From Neoceratodus forsteri (lineage: Eukaryota; Chordata; Ceratodontiformes; Ceratodontidae), in assembly GCA_016271365.2 (NCBI GenBank), contig CM028132.1, forward strand, positions 591,115,001 through 591,179,000: a DNA stretch of 64,000 nucleotides, read 5' to 3'. Shown piece by piece: positions 20,668 to 31,805 of the stretch; position 1 is the stretch's first letter; each line of letters begins with the position of its first letter. A model generated the notes under the pieces. That model ran no database searches. It was not told the origin of the DNA and saw only the letters and a program-made list of their open reading frames with translations. The position numbers and the translations under genes are program-made.

Positions 20668-21002
20668 CCCCAATAATGCAAAGCATCATGGGAAACATAT
20701 GCAAATCCCCATGAGAGAATTTGGACTGGCTCAACTTTAAGCAGAACTGCATGGTGCCGGAAGGCCTCACAGTCCAATCAGCAAAGGCAAAGAACAGCAG
20801 ACACATACACGTGTTTCGTCCTCATTTGGACTCATCAGTGTGCCATATCTGTGTCTTAGCCCAGGGGCTGGCTCTCTCTTCCTGGGCTGATTGCTAATTG
20901 CACTGTGAGGCCTTCCAGCACCATGCAATTCTGCTTAAAGCTGAGCCAAATTCTCTCATGGGGATTTGCATATGTTTCCCATGATGCTTTGCATTGTTGG
21001 GG
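20668..21002. mobile_element. Fold-back element with a ribozyme in its loop
   Basis: Two arms, about 20668-20780 and 20893-21002, are inverted copies of each other (shared blocks CAATAATGCAAAGCATCATG, ATATGCAAATCCCCATGAGA and GAGGCCTTCC), with one 5-bp indel and few substitutions. The loop of about 110 bp carries a hammerhead ribozyme core on the minus strand. The element sits in the family C LINE. Head-to-head terminal repeats containing hammerhead motifs are known in Penelope-like elements, so this may be the remnant of one; no Penelope RT is present here. Confidence 0.78.
20790..20850 (-). ncRNA. Hammerhead ribozyme (type I-like, short stem III)
   Basis: On the minus strand the sequence has CUGAUGA (20838-20832), stem II GUCC/GGAC closed by a 6-nt loop AAAUGA (20831-20818), GAA (20817-20815), and stem III ACAC/GUGU (20814-20811 with 20804-20801) closed by a 6-nt loop. 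The A15.1-U16.1 pair is formed and the cleavage triplet is GUC, so cutting is predicted after the C at 20800. All invariant core bases are present. Stem I can form between 20850-20841 and 20799-20790 (six contiguous pairs, two of them G-U), but only if the CA dinucleotide at 20840-20839 is bulged next to the core. That looks like a dinucleotide slip and might reduce or abolish activity. Self-cleavage would process the transcript. Confidence 0.8.
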
Positions 21003-21009
21003 TAAGTGC

Positions 21010-21544
21010 AATTGTGTTTTCTTTAAAATTTGGCTGTAAGGCCAATATCCTCCGGGATAACCCATACCTTAGAGCATTTGCTCTGGGGTTCTTTTGTAAT
21101 TCTATTTTTTGAATGTCCACTTAAACCCTTAATGAGTACCCAGAATTTTTTAGGATCCCCTCAAGATTCAGAAATTTTAGTTTAAAAAAATTTATTTTTG
21201 GTATCCCATACTCCCATGACATATGCATTTCTAGTGTTTCTATAAAACTGCCAGTCTTTGGGCTTCCCAGACCATCTGGCCTTTTCCCATGCTTTATTCT
21301 TGGCCTGTTTCTTTTTCCTTAACCCAGAGGTAAACCACACTGCTGAGTTGTGTTTTATTTTTCGAGATCTGAGAGGCACATGTTTCTTACAAATCTGGAG
21401 TAGTTCTCCCAGAAAAAATTCCCAGGCCAAATCCAGGTCCGGGATTAATTCTAACCGATCCCAGTTTACCCTCTCCAGGTCTGTAATAAAATAAAAATAA
21501 TCAAAATGTTTAAAAGATCTAAAACTAATCATTCCTCCCAGTCA
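21010..21544 (-). pseudogene. Family C LINE, linker between endonuclease and RT
   Basis: Minus strand frame 21532-21182 encodes a linker typical of CR1/L2-type ORF2: FRSFKHFDYFYFITDLERVNWDRL, LAWEFFLGELLQICKKHVPLR, then a basic AVWFTSGLRKKKQAKNKAWEKARW block. The RT and endonuclease parts lie on either side after the inserts are removed. Open for 116 codons. Confidence 0.75.
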
Positions 21545-23135
21545 AACTACAAGAATCCTTGGCCCACACTCGACTAGCTGACTACCTTGCAACAAACAAT
21601 ATCCTCTCCCCATCAGTCTGGCTTCAGGAAACACCATTCCGCAATTTTCTCCCTCCTGCGCATCATCAGCCACATCCAGACTGCCTCCAACCAAGGCTTC
21701 CAGACAGCAGCTGTATTTGTCAATTTAGCAAAGGCATTTGACTCCGTGTCCTACTCTCTTCTCCTGCAGAACCTTGAGGAAGCTGGGCTTGCCTCCATCA
21801 CTGTAAGGTGGCGCCAGTCATATCTATCCACCAGATTTCAATCTGTTAGAATCGCTGATATCACATCTCCCCCTCTCCCTATCCTGGCGGGTGTCTCTCA
21901 AGGCTCTGTTTTTGGTCCCATTCTCTTCTCCCTCTTCATTAACAACCTTCCCTCCTCCTGCTCCAGTTTATCAATACACATGTATGCAGATGACACCATC
22001 CTCTTTACCTCCGGTCTCAACCTGCTTGAAGTCCAAGCTACACTACAAAGCGACTTCAACAACACTCAGCGCTGGTTCAGTCAAAACCAACTGAAATTAA
22101 ACACCACCAAAACTGTTTCCATGGTTTTCAGTTCTACCCAGAAACTTAGCCATACTACCCCCCCCCCGCCATCACCTCTCTTGATGGCTCCCCACTTGTT
22201 CAAGTGACCAGATACAAGTACCTGGGTGTTTGGCTGGACCCCCACCTGTCTTTTTCAGCTCACATTGAATCTGTCACCTCCAAGCTGTACCCCAAACTCA
22301 GCATGTTATACTGGAACAGGGACCCTCTCCCGTTACCTGCCAGATGTGACATTGTCTCTAAAATGATCCTCCCCATACTAGATTATGCGGATGTGGTTTA
22401 TAGCTTTGCCCCTGTAACCACCCTTGCCAGGCTGGATACCCTTCTAAACTCATTTGGTCGCTTCGCTGCAAACTCACCCCTATGCACCCACCACTATAAT
22501 CTTTACTCCTCCTTGGACTATGTCCCTTATCTCATATGCGCTATATACATGCCCTCAACCTTATATCTAAGTACTGGTTTAACTTGCTCCCCTTCTAACT
22601 TGAGAACTGTCTATCCGCAGACTCCCTACTCCCTATGAACTCAAGCACAGAAATTAAAGATCCTTCACCCTGCCCCAACCCTCTTCAACAGCTGGCAAAG
22701 CTGCTTTCTCCTACCAACTTCCTTACTTGTGGAACAAACTTACCCCTGCTATCAGAAATTCACTCTCTCACTCTAGCTGCAAGCAACAGCTACGTCTCCT
22801 TCCTCCACCTTTATGTCGCTGCCACAACTAAGCTAAACCCACAACTTCTACTGACTTTACCGTCCTACAATTCCTGCACAACACTTATTAAAAATTCATT
22901 ATGTAGAGCATTTACTATTGTATAGTTCACCTCTAGAGATTCATCACGTCATGCTTTTGCTCTCACTGCTGTATTATATTGATTGTAATTAGCTGCTATT
23001 GTTCTGTTGACTAATTCTCTGCATTTATTGTCTGTATTTCCGCTGCTCCTTCCCCCCCGGGTCACTCCTGGAATTGAGCCTTGGCTCAGCGTGCCTTTCC
23101 CGGTTACCAAATGTTTAAATTAAAAAAAAAAAATT
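21545..23135 (+). mobile_element. Family A LINE, 5'-truncated
   Basis: Starts within RT and ends with the family A tail (CTGGAATTGAGCCTTGGCTC, AGCGTGCCTTTCCCGG, then AAATTAAAAAAAAAAAA at about 23135). It is inserted in the family C LINE between its endonuclease and linker. The 5' truncation is typical of target-primed reverse transcription. Confidence 0.82.
21560..22560 (+). pseudogene. Family A LINE reverse transcriptase (third copy)
   Basis: Frames 21587-22207 and 22204-22638 give most of RT: HQSGFRKHHSAIFSLLR, motif A FVNLAKAFDSVSYSLLL (the usual VDLAK Asp is Asn here, so the first catalytic Asp is lost), motif B AGVSQGSVFGPILFSLF, MYADDTILFTS with catalytic YADD (about 21980-22005), QNQLKLNTTKTVSMVF, then after a one-step frame change near 22205 RYKYLGVWLDPHLSFSAHI and LPILDYADVVYSFAPV. 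The Asp-to-Asn change and frame change make it inactive. Confidence 0.85.
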
Positions 23136-23585
23136 CTAGAAGGACCCTTATTCCTGTAATGTCCCTTTATATAAAACACCATGTTATTGTCACTGAACAG
23201 ATCCAAAGCAACTCCTGAAATATTAAACTGATAAGGACAATTAGTATCAAATCAATCAATGTTGACTCATCAGGCCTTTTTATATTAATACGAGTAGGTT
23301 CTGAAAGTAACTGGGTCAAACCCAGTCCAATGGCAAAAGTTGGTAACTTTTTAGATTTTTCTGGGTTTAACCAATCTAAGTTTAGATCACCAATTAGTAA
23401 CACATCATGAGAATCTGAATATGGAAGTAGAACACCATGAATTATGTCCCAAGCCTGAAGAGAGGTAAATGAGGTGGCCTATATAACCCTACCAATAAAA
23501 AGGGTTTCCCAGTATAAAATTTAAATTCAAGCGTCAAATATTCACAATAAGAGAAGTCAGTATTTAAGAAAATATGGTTATGTAG
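23136..23585 (-). pseudogene. Family C LINE, endonuclease fragment
   Basis: Minus strand. LLVGLYRPPHLPL (about 23505-23465) and LLIGDLNLDWLNPEKSKK (about 23400-23345) are the YRPP and GDLN blocks of AP-endonucleases, followed by GLTQLLSEPTRIN and STLIDLILI. A block between the two pieces is out of frame. The 5' end of the LINE is truncated here; it abuts a CR1 fragment. Confidence 0.8.
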
Positions 23586-23790
23586 TACTGTGTACAGTAC
23601 TGAAGCCCATACTTGAATGACAGAGAGAGAGGCCAGAGGCAGTGCAAAGGAGGGTGACCAAAATGATACAGGGACAGCAGGGGAGGTCATACAGGAAGGG
23701 TCTGGAAGATCTCAATATGAGCATGTTGGAAGATAGAAAGTGGAGGAGGAACATGAATCAGACATTCAAGTAATTGCTGGATAAACAAAG
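23586..23790 (+). pseudogene. CR1 LINE C-terminal fragment, first part
   Basis: Decayed C-terminal region: PILE*, a RGSAKEGDQND-like block standing for AVQRRATKM-type sequence, and RRNMNQTFK*LLDK. It continues at 25496 after a family A LINE. Short and highly mutated, so the assignment rests mainly on order of blocks. Confidence 0.55.
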
Positions 23791-23819
23791 CAGACCTATC
23801 TGGAGCTGGGTTAACAGAA

Positions 23820-24551
23820 TCTGCCACTAACTGGTTCAGGGCCTACCTTATAAATAGAACCCAATCCACTAAAATTGCCGACCATACCTCCCCCATCACC
23901 ACCGGCATCCCCCAAGGTTCAGTTCTTGGCCCCATCCTCTTCTCCATCCTTCTAAATGACCTGCCTAACTCTTGCTCCTCTACTGCAATCCATATGTACG
24001 CGGACGACACAGTCCTCTTTACCTCCGGTCGGACCCACGAAGAAGACTCCTCCAAACTCCAAACTGATTTCAACAAAATCCAACACTGGTTCAATACCAA
24101 CCAGCTATCCCTAAACGCCAAAAATACTGTCTCTATGACTTTCAGCACTAGACAGCGTCTATCCAAACTCACCTTCCCCCTCAGTTTCCATACCCTAAAT
24201 AACTCCATCCTCGAGGATGTGCCCTCCTTCATATATCTAGGGGTTTGGCTGGATCGACACCTCACCTTCTCCACACACATGGATGCCATCATTTCTAAAC
24301 TGCGTCCAAAACTTGGTGCCCTCTATCACAACCGCTCTTGTCTCCCTCTACCGGTCAGAAGGGAATTAGTCCAGAAAATGATTTTACCCTCCTTTGACTA
24401 CTGTGATGTCATTTATAACTCCACTGCCAAGACCACCCTAACCAAACTTGACTCCCTCTGTAATGCCTTCTGCCGTTTCGCCCTCGATGCTCCCCCCGGC
24501 CCCGCTCTCATCACTGCGAGCTCTATTGATCTCTGGCCCTACCTTCCCTAA
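23820..24551 (+). pseudogene. Family A LINE reverse transcriptase, C-terminal half
   Basis: Frame in register from about 23820: motif B TTGIPQGSVLGPILFSILL (about 23897-23953), MYADDTVLFTS with intact YADD (23994-24026), NQLSLNAKNTVSMTF, YLGVWLDRHLTFSTHM, and the C-terminal LPSFDYCDVIYNSTAK block. The frame is open from 23994 to 24551 (185 codons), the best preserved of the family A copies, but motif A and everything upstream are missing by truncation. Confidence 0.87.
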
Positions 24552-25467
24552 GCAACCGGCGCCTAATTCACTGTGCCAAATTCACTTCCAACTGTTGGCT
24601 CGGCTCCCTCCCTCCCTACCTCGAATCCTCCCTATCTTCCCCCCCACCCCCATCCACTCCCTCCAATCTTCTGATGCAAGACTATTGGTCATCCCTCAGC
24701 ATAGGACCACCGACGGCCAATCAGCCTTCTCTTACCGCTTCCCTAAACTCTGGAATCACCTGCTAGCTCAGATCCGCCTTTCATCATCCAAACACTCCCT
24801 ATCCTCGGCACTCACTAACTTCCTTGCACCAAATTGCAACTGCCCCTGACCCCCACCCCGCCACCTCTCTCCCACCATCCCCACCTTGTGCCTGACCAGC
24901 GGCTCGGCCTTCGCCAAATTGCCTGGCTTATACACTGCCCTATGCACTTCATCACTCCCTCTAATTTTTTCCCTCATCTCCCCCTACCCTCCCTCTCCTT
25001 CCTCCCGCCTCAGTTACCCACGCCTCTCACCCTCACTTTCTACTGCTCCTCTCCTCCCCCACCCTTATCACCCCCCACTCTCCTCTCCTACTCCTACTGT
25101 CAACTTGATGCATCTTGCTTCAACTCTGGTCATGCTACCACCACTCATGCATTGCTACTGGCACTTACTTAAACATGTATTAACCGGAAGTGTTCCATGT
25201 TATGTATACCCTGTCCTTCATGCTCTGATCTCTGTACTGTTTCACCTATTGTTTAAATGCGTTATAGTTCTCCTGTATTGTTCCATCTGGTGTAAATAAT
25301 GTGCTCATGTTATCCCTCCCAGCTATGTACATCATCTGTATTGCGCAATATATGTATATTTGTTTCCTTGTCTGTATATGATCTGCCTCCACTGTAACCC
25401 TACCCCCACAGGTCGCACCGTGAGACGAGCATCTTTTTGCTCAGTGTGCCTTTCGTGGTGAAACAAT

Positions 25468-25495
25468 TTCAATAAATAAATAAATAAATAAATAA
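25468..25495 (+). repeat. (AATA)n simple repeat, LINE tail
   Basis: About six AATA units at the end of the family A copy. It is the 3' tail left by reverse transcription. Confidence 0.85.
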
Positions 25496-25630
25496 GACAA
25501 CGGGGAGTTGTTCACACTGAGTGGGAACATGGGTACCAGGGGAAACTCTGTAAAGCTGGGGGGCGGGTGTACAGTAAGGACAGCGAAGTATTACTGCATG
25601 AAAAGGATAATGAGAAAATGGAATAGGTAA
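25496..25630 (+). pseudogene. CR1 LINE C-terminal fragment, second part
   Basis: Reads GELFTLSGNMGTRGNSVKLGG, then VRTAKYYCMKRIMRKWNR* in one frame. It follows on from the fragment at 23586-23790. It ends where the left end of the DIRS element begins (25631). Confidence 0.5.
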
Positions 25631-25830
25631 ATCTTCCCCTAATTAAACTTCACCATTCATTACTAATTGGGTCCTACCAGAGGTCAGGACCCTGCTCTGG
25701 AAATAAAAAGAGCTTTGCCTCTTTAAATTTTTCTGAGTTGGGGGAGCCGTCAGGACAGCGCAGCCCACGAGGCCAACGTTCTACGTGGCGCTCATGGGTT
25801 AGCTAGGAACCAACGCTGACTCTTTCCAGA
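25631..25830 (+). repeat. DIRS 1 left inverted terminal repeat
   Basis: Starts ATCTTCC (25631). Its reverse complement is found at about 38430-38648, sharing GTCAGGACCCTGCTC, AATAAAAAGAGCT and the ACGAGGCCAA..GTTCTA block, with roughly 80% agreement by eye. Confidence 0.85.
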
Positions 25831-25899
25831 ACTCAGTTCTGTTTTTACCACCATCGAGGAAGGATCCTGCGAGGGAAACTTCAAGCACGTGCTGTGTCA

Positions 25900-27860
25900 T
25901 TCGAAGTCCACTAGGCCTCATATTTGATCTGGTGCTGTGAGTACTGGTACCATTCTGGTTCTGGAGTTTTATTCTTCTTTTCTAATTTTTTTGTGGTGCC
26001 GGGTGTTCTTAATACAAAATTCCCCATTTTTTTTTCACATGACAGTATGTTAGGGTTGGGGCTTAGAACTATATCGAAATGCGTGGGATTTACCACTATG
26101 TGTTGGTGCCCCTGTGGCAACTCCATGACCATTATGGACTCCCACGACCATTGCTTCTCCTGTTTGGGTCCCCACCACATGATGAATGAGAGTGACCCCT
26201 GTTTTAGCATGGACTTCCATACACTCACTATCTGCACAGTGCAGTTGAGGAGACATCTCCCAATTTTCAGAGGGTGACAACGCACTTGGGATGCCAAGAC
26301 ATGGTCTCTGGGCTCCACCCCTGAGCCCCCACTGGCTCTATACAGATCAGTGGGGATGGGACCCTCTCTGCTTCACAGATTGCTGCAAGGGGTCCCAGCG
26401 AGGGGTTGGTGGGGCAGCCTTCCTCTTGGGGGGGGCAGCTGGTCACCCCTTGTAGTCTGGGGTCTCCTGAGAGACATGGACGATCCCCAGTGTGCAATCT
26501 GAGCTATATGCAGGCTCTGCTTCAGTGGTCCACTCTGAGCTGTGGTCAGTCAATGCCCCTGCTCCCGGTGTCATTTTTGGTGCTGGTGAGCGGGGCAGTG
26601 CTGACTGCGTGCCCGGGCTGCCCTCCGATGCCACTCGCGGTGCCAGGGGGTCCAGAATCCAGGGGGTCACCCGTTTAGAGATCTCCCTGATCTCCTCTCC
26701 AAACCCAGGAGAGGAAGACTGGTATGATCCTGATTGGGTGCCCAGCACCGAAGAGCCCTCGATTCCACCCGGGCCTCTCTGAGGCCTTCAGAAGTTTCAA
26801 GGCTGGCAGCGATTACTCTGGAGTCTTCCAGCACCGATTCCGGTGCCAGAGACTCTGTGTACGTTCTTTCTGGTGCTCTTTGGAGAGGCAGTGCTGCGAG
26901 CAGTACTGTTTTGGGGACCTCTGCCAAAGCCAGCGCCATTTTGGGGACTGGCACTGCAGTTGACACCAGTTCCATTTCCGGCACCGTGGCAGGTGCTAAC
27001 CTGCGGGCTAGTGCCGCCTGTAACACAGGATCCAGGCCTATTGTTATCTGGATCCCGGCTGATGAGGAGGATGCTCAGGAGAGTTCCAGTACCCACCCTG
27101 TGGGGTCTGGGGCCTACCCCCTCAAGTCAGCCAGCCCAGATACTTTGACCAGGCCTCCTCTGAGGGGCAGGGTCCTCTCTTCAAAGTCAGGGGTTGGTAG
27201 GATCCACTCCGAATAGCGACTCCATCAGGGAGTCTCCCGGGGTTCAGACAGGAGTCATAGTGTGGACCTGTCCTTGCCTTCCTTTGCTTTGAGGAGGGGT
27301 CCAGCAGTTGGTGGGGACAGGGGCCTTCCAGTGGACTCTGCACGGCTCCAGTGTCCCCAGCTGGGGGTTCCCCCCAAGGACAACCCCCAGTCCGCCCCTC
27401 ACTGGTTGGGTGCACTGTGTTGGGTGGGCTAGGCAGCCCCCACCTTTGGGAGGGGTCCCCTGCATGATCCCACTGTCCTTGCAGAGCACCTTCCCTGCAT
27501 GGCTAGGCTGTCCCTCCTTCTGTTCCTCTGACATCATCTCTTCCTCTCTCCAGTCTCTTGGGGCCCCGTGACCTGGGAACAGTTCAAGGGTTTGGCAGCT
27601 GCATTTCCATTTACCTTAGGGCCATCTCCAAGGTAATTTTTAGACCTCAGACCCCTGCACCACCTGCCTCAGACTTGAGCTCCTCCAAGTCTTCGACTTC
27701 CTCCACAGAGGAAGAGGATTCCTCTCTCCACTTCTCAGTTGATGCAGACTTTATGCCCTACCAGCCCTTCCTGGTGGAGATGATGGAGCAGTTTCACATT
27801 TCCCACTTTGCTGGATGTAACCCAGGACGTGCAACACTGTCATTCCTGGGGGAATACAGG
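25900..27860 (+). pseudogene. DIRS 1 gag-like region, first part
   Basis: Frame 25924-26277 holds the zinc-binding motif typical of DIRS gag: CPCG...DSHDHCFSCLGPHH (about 26108-26185), like CSVCGEAF...DPHTTCVYCLGFDH of the second DIRS at 54120-54195. It is followed by a long low-complexity Ser/Gly/Thr/Ala/Pro-rich stretch, with recurring GTGCC and GGCACC codon pairs, in shifting frames (about 26500-27250), and by an acidic Ser-rich block STEEEDSSLHFSVD (about 27697-27745) then PYQPFLVEMMEQFHI. Several stops and shifts. The remainder follows the L2 insert at 31806. Confidence 0.72.
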
Positions 27861-28244
27861 GCTGGCAAGGCAAGGCAAAATGTATTTAAAAACACCCAAT
27901 CCCAGAAGCTCTGGGTGCTGCACAAACAGATAAGCACATCTTCAAGAATAGAACACAAATACAAAATAAAAACACAAAATAGTAACACATCATGTAAACA
28001 TTTATAAATGAATCAGATCAATAAGTTAATAATTCAATCCAGAAATGCCTGAGCAAATAGGAGGGCCTTAAGGTGGGCCTTGAATACCTCCAAAGTAGGG
28101 GCCCTCTTAACCCCAAGGGGCAGCGAATTCCACAGGATGGGGCGGCAAGACTGAAAGCCCTATCACCAGCCGTTTTCAACCTTGTCCTTGGAGTCGCCAG
28201 GGGGCCTCCACAGGAGGAACAGAGGGGGTGGACAGAGAGAGCAG

Positions 28245-29668
28245 GTACAAGAAGGTCTGACAGGCAGGAAACTACAGACCTGTCAGTCTGACCTCTGTGG
28301 TAGGGAAAGTGATGGAGTCACTTCCGAAGTAAAGAATAGTTGAGTACCTAGAGGTCAGTGGAGCACAGGATCCAAGGCAGCATGGGTTCACAGCGGGAAG
28401 GTCATGTCAGACGAATCTAATAGATTTCTTTGACTGGGTGACCAAAGTAGTAGACCAGGGAGGGGCTGTGGACATGGCCTACCTAGACTTTAGCAAGGCA
28501 TTTGACACAGTCCCACACAAAAGATTGATAGTCAAATTAACCAGCCTGGGAGTGGGTCCCATGGTGGTAGCCTGGGTAAAACATTGGCTGGACAACAGGA
28601 CACAGAAGGTAATTGTAAATGGAGTCCACTCTGAAGAAAGGGCGGTTACTAGTGGGGTACCGCAGGGTTCAGTATTGGGTCCAGTCCTTTTTAATGTCTT
28701 CATCAGTGACATTGCAGAGGGACTGGAAGGAAAAGTATGCCTTTTTGCAGATGACACAAAGATCTGCAACACGGTTGATACACAAGGAGGCGTGGAAAGG
28801 ATGAAAAGGGACTTGGCAAGGTTGGAGGAATGGTCAGACGTATGGCAGCTAAGTTCAATGCAAAAAGTGCAAAATAATGCACCTGGAAACAAGAACCCAG
28901 GGAAGAATACACAATGGGTGGGAGGTAGTAACAACAACAAAACAGGAAAGGGACCTGGGGATAATCATATCAGATGACCTTAAGGTTAGCAAGCAATGTG
29001 AGAAGGCAGTAGGGAGGGCGGGGTATACTGGGATGTATAGGAGAGGCATCAGCAGCAGAAAACAAGAAGTTGTTATCCCTCTGTACAGACAGTTGGTGAG
29101 ACCCCATCTGGAATACTGTGTCCAGTTCTGGAGACCCCATCTCCGCAAGGACATAGACAGGATAGAGGCAGTCCAGAGCAGGGCAACTAAAATGGTGCAG
29201 GGTCTGCAAGAGAAGCCGTATGAGTAGATACTAAAGGAGCTTAATATGTATACCCTTGAGGAAAGAAGGGAGAGGGGGGACATGATAGAAACTTTCAAGT
29301 ACCTCAAGGGAATCAACAAAGTCCAAGAGGGTAGCATCTTTCAGAAAAAGAGACTTGCAAGAACAAGAGGACACAATTTAAAGATAGAAGGAGGGCGGTT
29401 CAGGGGCAATGTGAGGAAGTATTATTTCACAGAGAGGGTAGTGGATGCATGGAACAGCCTTCCTGAGGAAGTTGTGGGGTCTAAAACTGTGGGAGAATTC
29501 AAGAATGCATGGGACAGACATAAGGCAATTCTTGTGGGGGGCAGGAAGATATAGGCTGTTGGTTAACTAGGATCTGCGGCCTATCCTGTAGGTAGGGAAA
29601 TGGGCAGACTAGATGGGCCTAGCGGTCCTTATCTGCCGTCAAAGTCTATGTTTCTATGTTTCTATGAC
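28245..29668 (+). mobile_element. CR1 LINE, 5'-truncated, inside the L2
   Basis: Begins near the RT start and ends with CR1-type repeats of TCTATGTT (29646-29668), the end recognised by CR1 RT. The L2 sequence resumes right after. No clear target duplication, as is usual for CR1. Confidence 0.88.
28270..29554 (+). pseudogene. CR1 reverse transcriptase and C-terminus, lightly broken
   Basis: Frame 28438-28860 gives motif A AYLDFSKAFDTVPHKRLI (catalytic Asp), WLDNRTQKVIVNGVHS, motif B TSGVPQGSVLGPVLFNVFI and CLFADDTKICN with FADD (about 28737-28765). A frameshift near 28865 moves to another frame that carries [40 protein letters not shown], a TAG at 29225-29227, and then LEERRERGDMIETFKYLKGI and VVDAWNSLPEEVVGSKTVGE up to the normal stop at 29552. 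Only one shift and one or two stops, so it is a fairly young copy. Confidence 0.9.
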
Positions 29669-29828
29669 AGATAACCAGGGCCCTGACCATGTAGGGCCTT
29701 ATTGGTGAGAAGACCCACCTTAAAAAGGATCCTCCACCTGACCGGCAGCCAGTGCAGCTCACGCAACACTGGTGTAATATGACAAAATTGTGGCTGCCTA
29801 GTAAGTAACCAGGCAACTGCATTCTGCA

Positions 29829-31805
29829 CTAGCTGCAGTCTAAGCAGAGAGATCCTCCAGTAACCCTAAGGTAGAGCACATTACAGTAGTCAAGCCTTGG
29901 TGTAACTAAGGCATGCATCAAAGTAGGGAGATCCAGAGGTGGAACAAGGCGCTTTATCCTGGCAACATTTCTGAGATGGAAAAAACAGGAGCGGACGGTG
30001 GAGGATATTTGCGCCTCCATAGTCAAACTCCTGTCCAGAATGACACCAAGATTTCGCACCCTAGAGGAAGTCTTCAATGAAACAGATACCAGAACAAGTC
30101 CAGTCTCTGATTCAGAGGCTATCCTATCACACACTCTGTTCAACTCTACCACCAATACCTCTGTCTTATCGGAGTTCAGTCGCAACCAGCTAGAGGCCAT
30201 CCAGTCATTAATCTCAGCAAGGCAGCTGTTTAGCACATCTACTGCATCGGATGTTCCTGGGGCAAAGAAAAAGTATAGCTGGGTATCATCAGCATAGCAA
30301 TGAAAACCCAAGCCATACTTCCTAATGAGTCCTCCTAGGGGTAGCATGTACACTGTGAACAACACTGGGGCCAATACCGATCCCTGAGGAACTCCGCAAG
30401 ATGGGAGGCTGGGGTGCAGGAAGAATTTCCCATCGCAACCCGTTGTCTCCTGTTGGTGAGAAAGGACTCAAACCAGCTGACGACAGTGCTGGTGAGTCCA
30501 CAGCATTCCCTAAGGCAGTCAAGCAACACACAATGGTCCACAGTGTTAAATGCTGAGGAGAGATCCAGGAGAATAAAAATTATCTTATCCCCTCGATCTC
30601 TCACCCTGAGGACATCATTCAGCAGCAGAACAAGCACGGTTTCTGTGCTATGCTCACCCGAAACCCTGACTGGAAAGGTTCGTACAACTCATGAGTTATG
30701 AGGTGATCCTCCAACTGAAGCGCCACTACCTTCACCAAAAAGGTAAGATTAGAGATAGGTCAGTAATTTGCCCAGACCTCCGGGTCCAGCGATGGTTTCT
30801 TTTAGAGTGGTCTCACCAATGCCTCCTTCAAGGCTTTAGGGAAAAAACCCTCAGATAAGGAACACTGGACTATCAGAGCAAACACCGGGCCAACAATGTT
30901 GATGCATCTCATCAAGAAACGTGTTGGCACCGGATCTAGTTCACAAAAGGTGTGCTTCAGATTAGTCGCCACCCCAATGACCTCACTTACCTCTCCTGGT
31001 CTAAACTCCCCCCAACCAGGTGGAGTGCACTCGGAACACTTCTGGCAACCACTGCCAGCTGTGATATTGCTGACTGGAGAAACTCCCTGCCAGATACCGG
31101 ACAATCTGTCCAAGAAGAACCGAGCAAACTTCGCATTCAGCATTAGAAAAAACCTTCTTCGGCTGTAGACAAGCAGGACGAAGTAGCCTGTCCACAATCC
31201 AAAAAAGTATAGCTGGTCGGTTCTTTCCAGCAGCAATCTCCCTGGACAGGAACACTGCCGTCTTATGGTTGACTGCCCCCTGGTATGCATTATAATGCAC
31301 ATGCAGGGCCAGTTTGTCCTCCTCCAGGCCGGACTTTCTCCAGCAGCGCTCTAACCTCCGACCCTTTCTCTTCATCTCCCTGAGAGCCCCATCATACCAT
31401 GGGGACCTCAGGTAGGAAGATTTGGATCGTACATGGACAGGTGCGAGGGAATCAGTGGTGTCAGATAGCACCTTATTGTAAGTGCCCACCCCAGCACCAA
31501 CGCCTCTGATGCATGCAGCCCCCACACTAGATAGATCGGCTGTCACCAGGAAACCCTCTGGGGTCAGTCCCCACAAAGGGCAACAGCTCATCATCTCTGT
31601 AGGGGGAGGGCATCTGGTGGGAGCCCCGAACATGAATAGCACCATGCAGTGATCAGACTTACCTCCCGATCAATCTTGAGATTATCGATCTCAAGACCCA
31701 GTGAGAACACCAGGTCCAACATGTGGCCACCCTGGTGTGTCACGGCAGAAACAACTTGCGACAGGCCCAGAGATGACAGAGTCTGGAGGAGGTTTATGAC
31801 CAAGC
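29829..31805 (-). pseudogene. L2 LINE endonuclease end, linker and reverse transcriptase
   Basis: Minus strand. From 5' to 3': LLQTLSSLGLSQVVSAVTHQ and HMLDLVFSLGL (31800-31690, endonuclease C-terminus), SSYLRSPWYDGALREMKRKGRRLERCWRK (about 31420-31330, linker), YNAYQGAVNHKTAVFLSREI, then RT start SEVIGVATNLKHTFCELDPVPTRFL (about 30990-30910), motif A FILLDLSSAFNTVDHCVLL (about 30580-30520), the usual motif B region near 30400-30360, and FHCYADDTQLYFF (30303-30265) with intact YADD, then SSWLRLNSDKTEVLVV and the C-terminal LVTPRLDYCNVLYL. Frameshifts near 30640 and 30370. Confidence 0.88.

Larger units (their letters stand above)
23791..25495 (+). mobile_element. Family A LINE, 5'-truncated (fourth copy)
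   Basis: Begins inside RT (TNWFRAYLINRTQS) and ends in GCTCAGTGTGCCTTTCGTGG then (AATA)n. The 3' untranslated part (about 24550-25400) is pyrimidine-rich. It splits a CR1 fragment. Confidence 0.85.
27861..31805 (-). mobile_element. L2 LINE, 5'-truncated in endonuclease
   Basis: Minus-strand L2 (endonuclease end, linker, RT, long 3' region) inserted in the DIRS gag-like region and itself split by a CR1 at 28245-29668. Its 3' region (27861-28244 and 29669-29828) reads on the plus strand as AGGGCCTTATTGGTGAGAAG and similar L2-type text. Coding part below. Confidence 0.8.

Noticed and set aside
23266..23273. CTGATGAG on the minus strand, possible second hammerhead
   Set aside because: No GAAA box or stem II partner follows; the bases encode PDES of the family C endonuclease.
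24834..25299. Overlapping open frames of 112-137 codons in a pyrimidine-rich stretch
   Set aside because: They result from CT-rich composition of the LINE 3' untranslated region, which lacks stop codons by chance.
26734..27216. 160-codon Ser/Ala/Gly/Thr-rich frame, possible host protein
   Set aside because: Lies in the low-complexity middle of the DIRS gag-like region, between its zinc motif and acidic block; overlapping frames are equally open.
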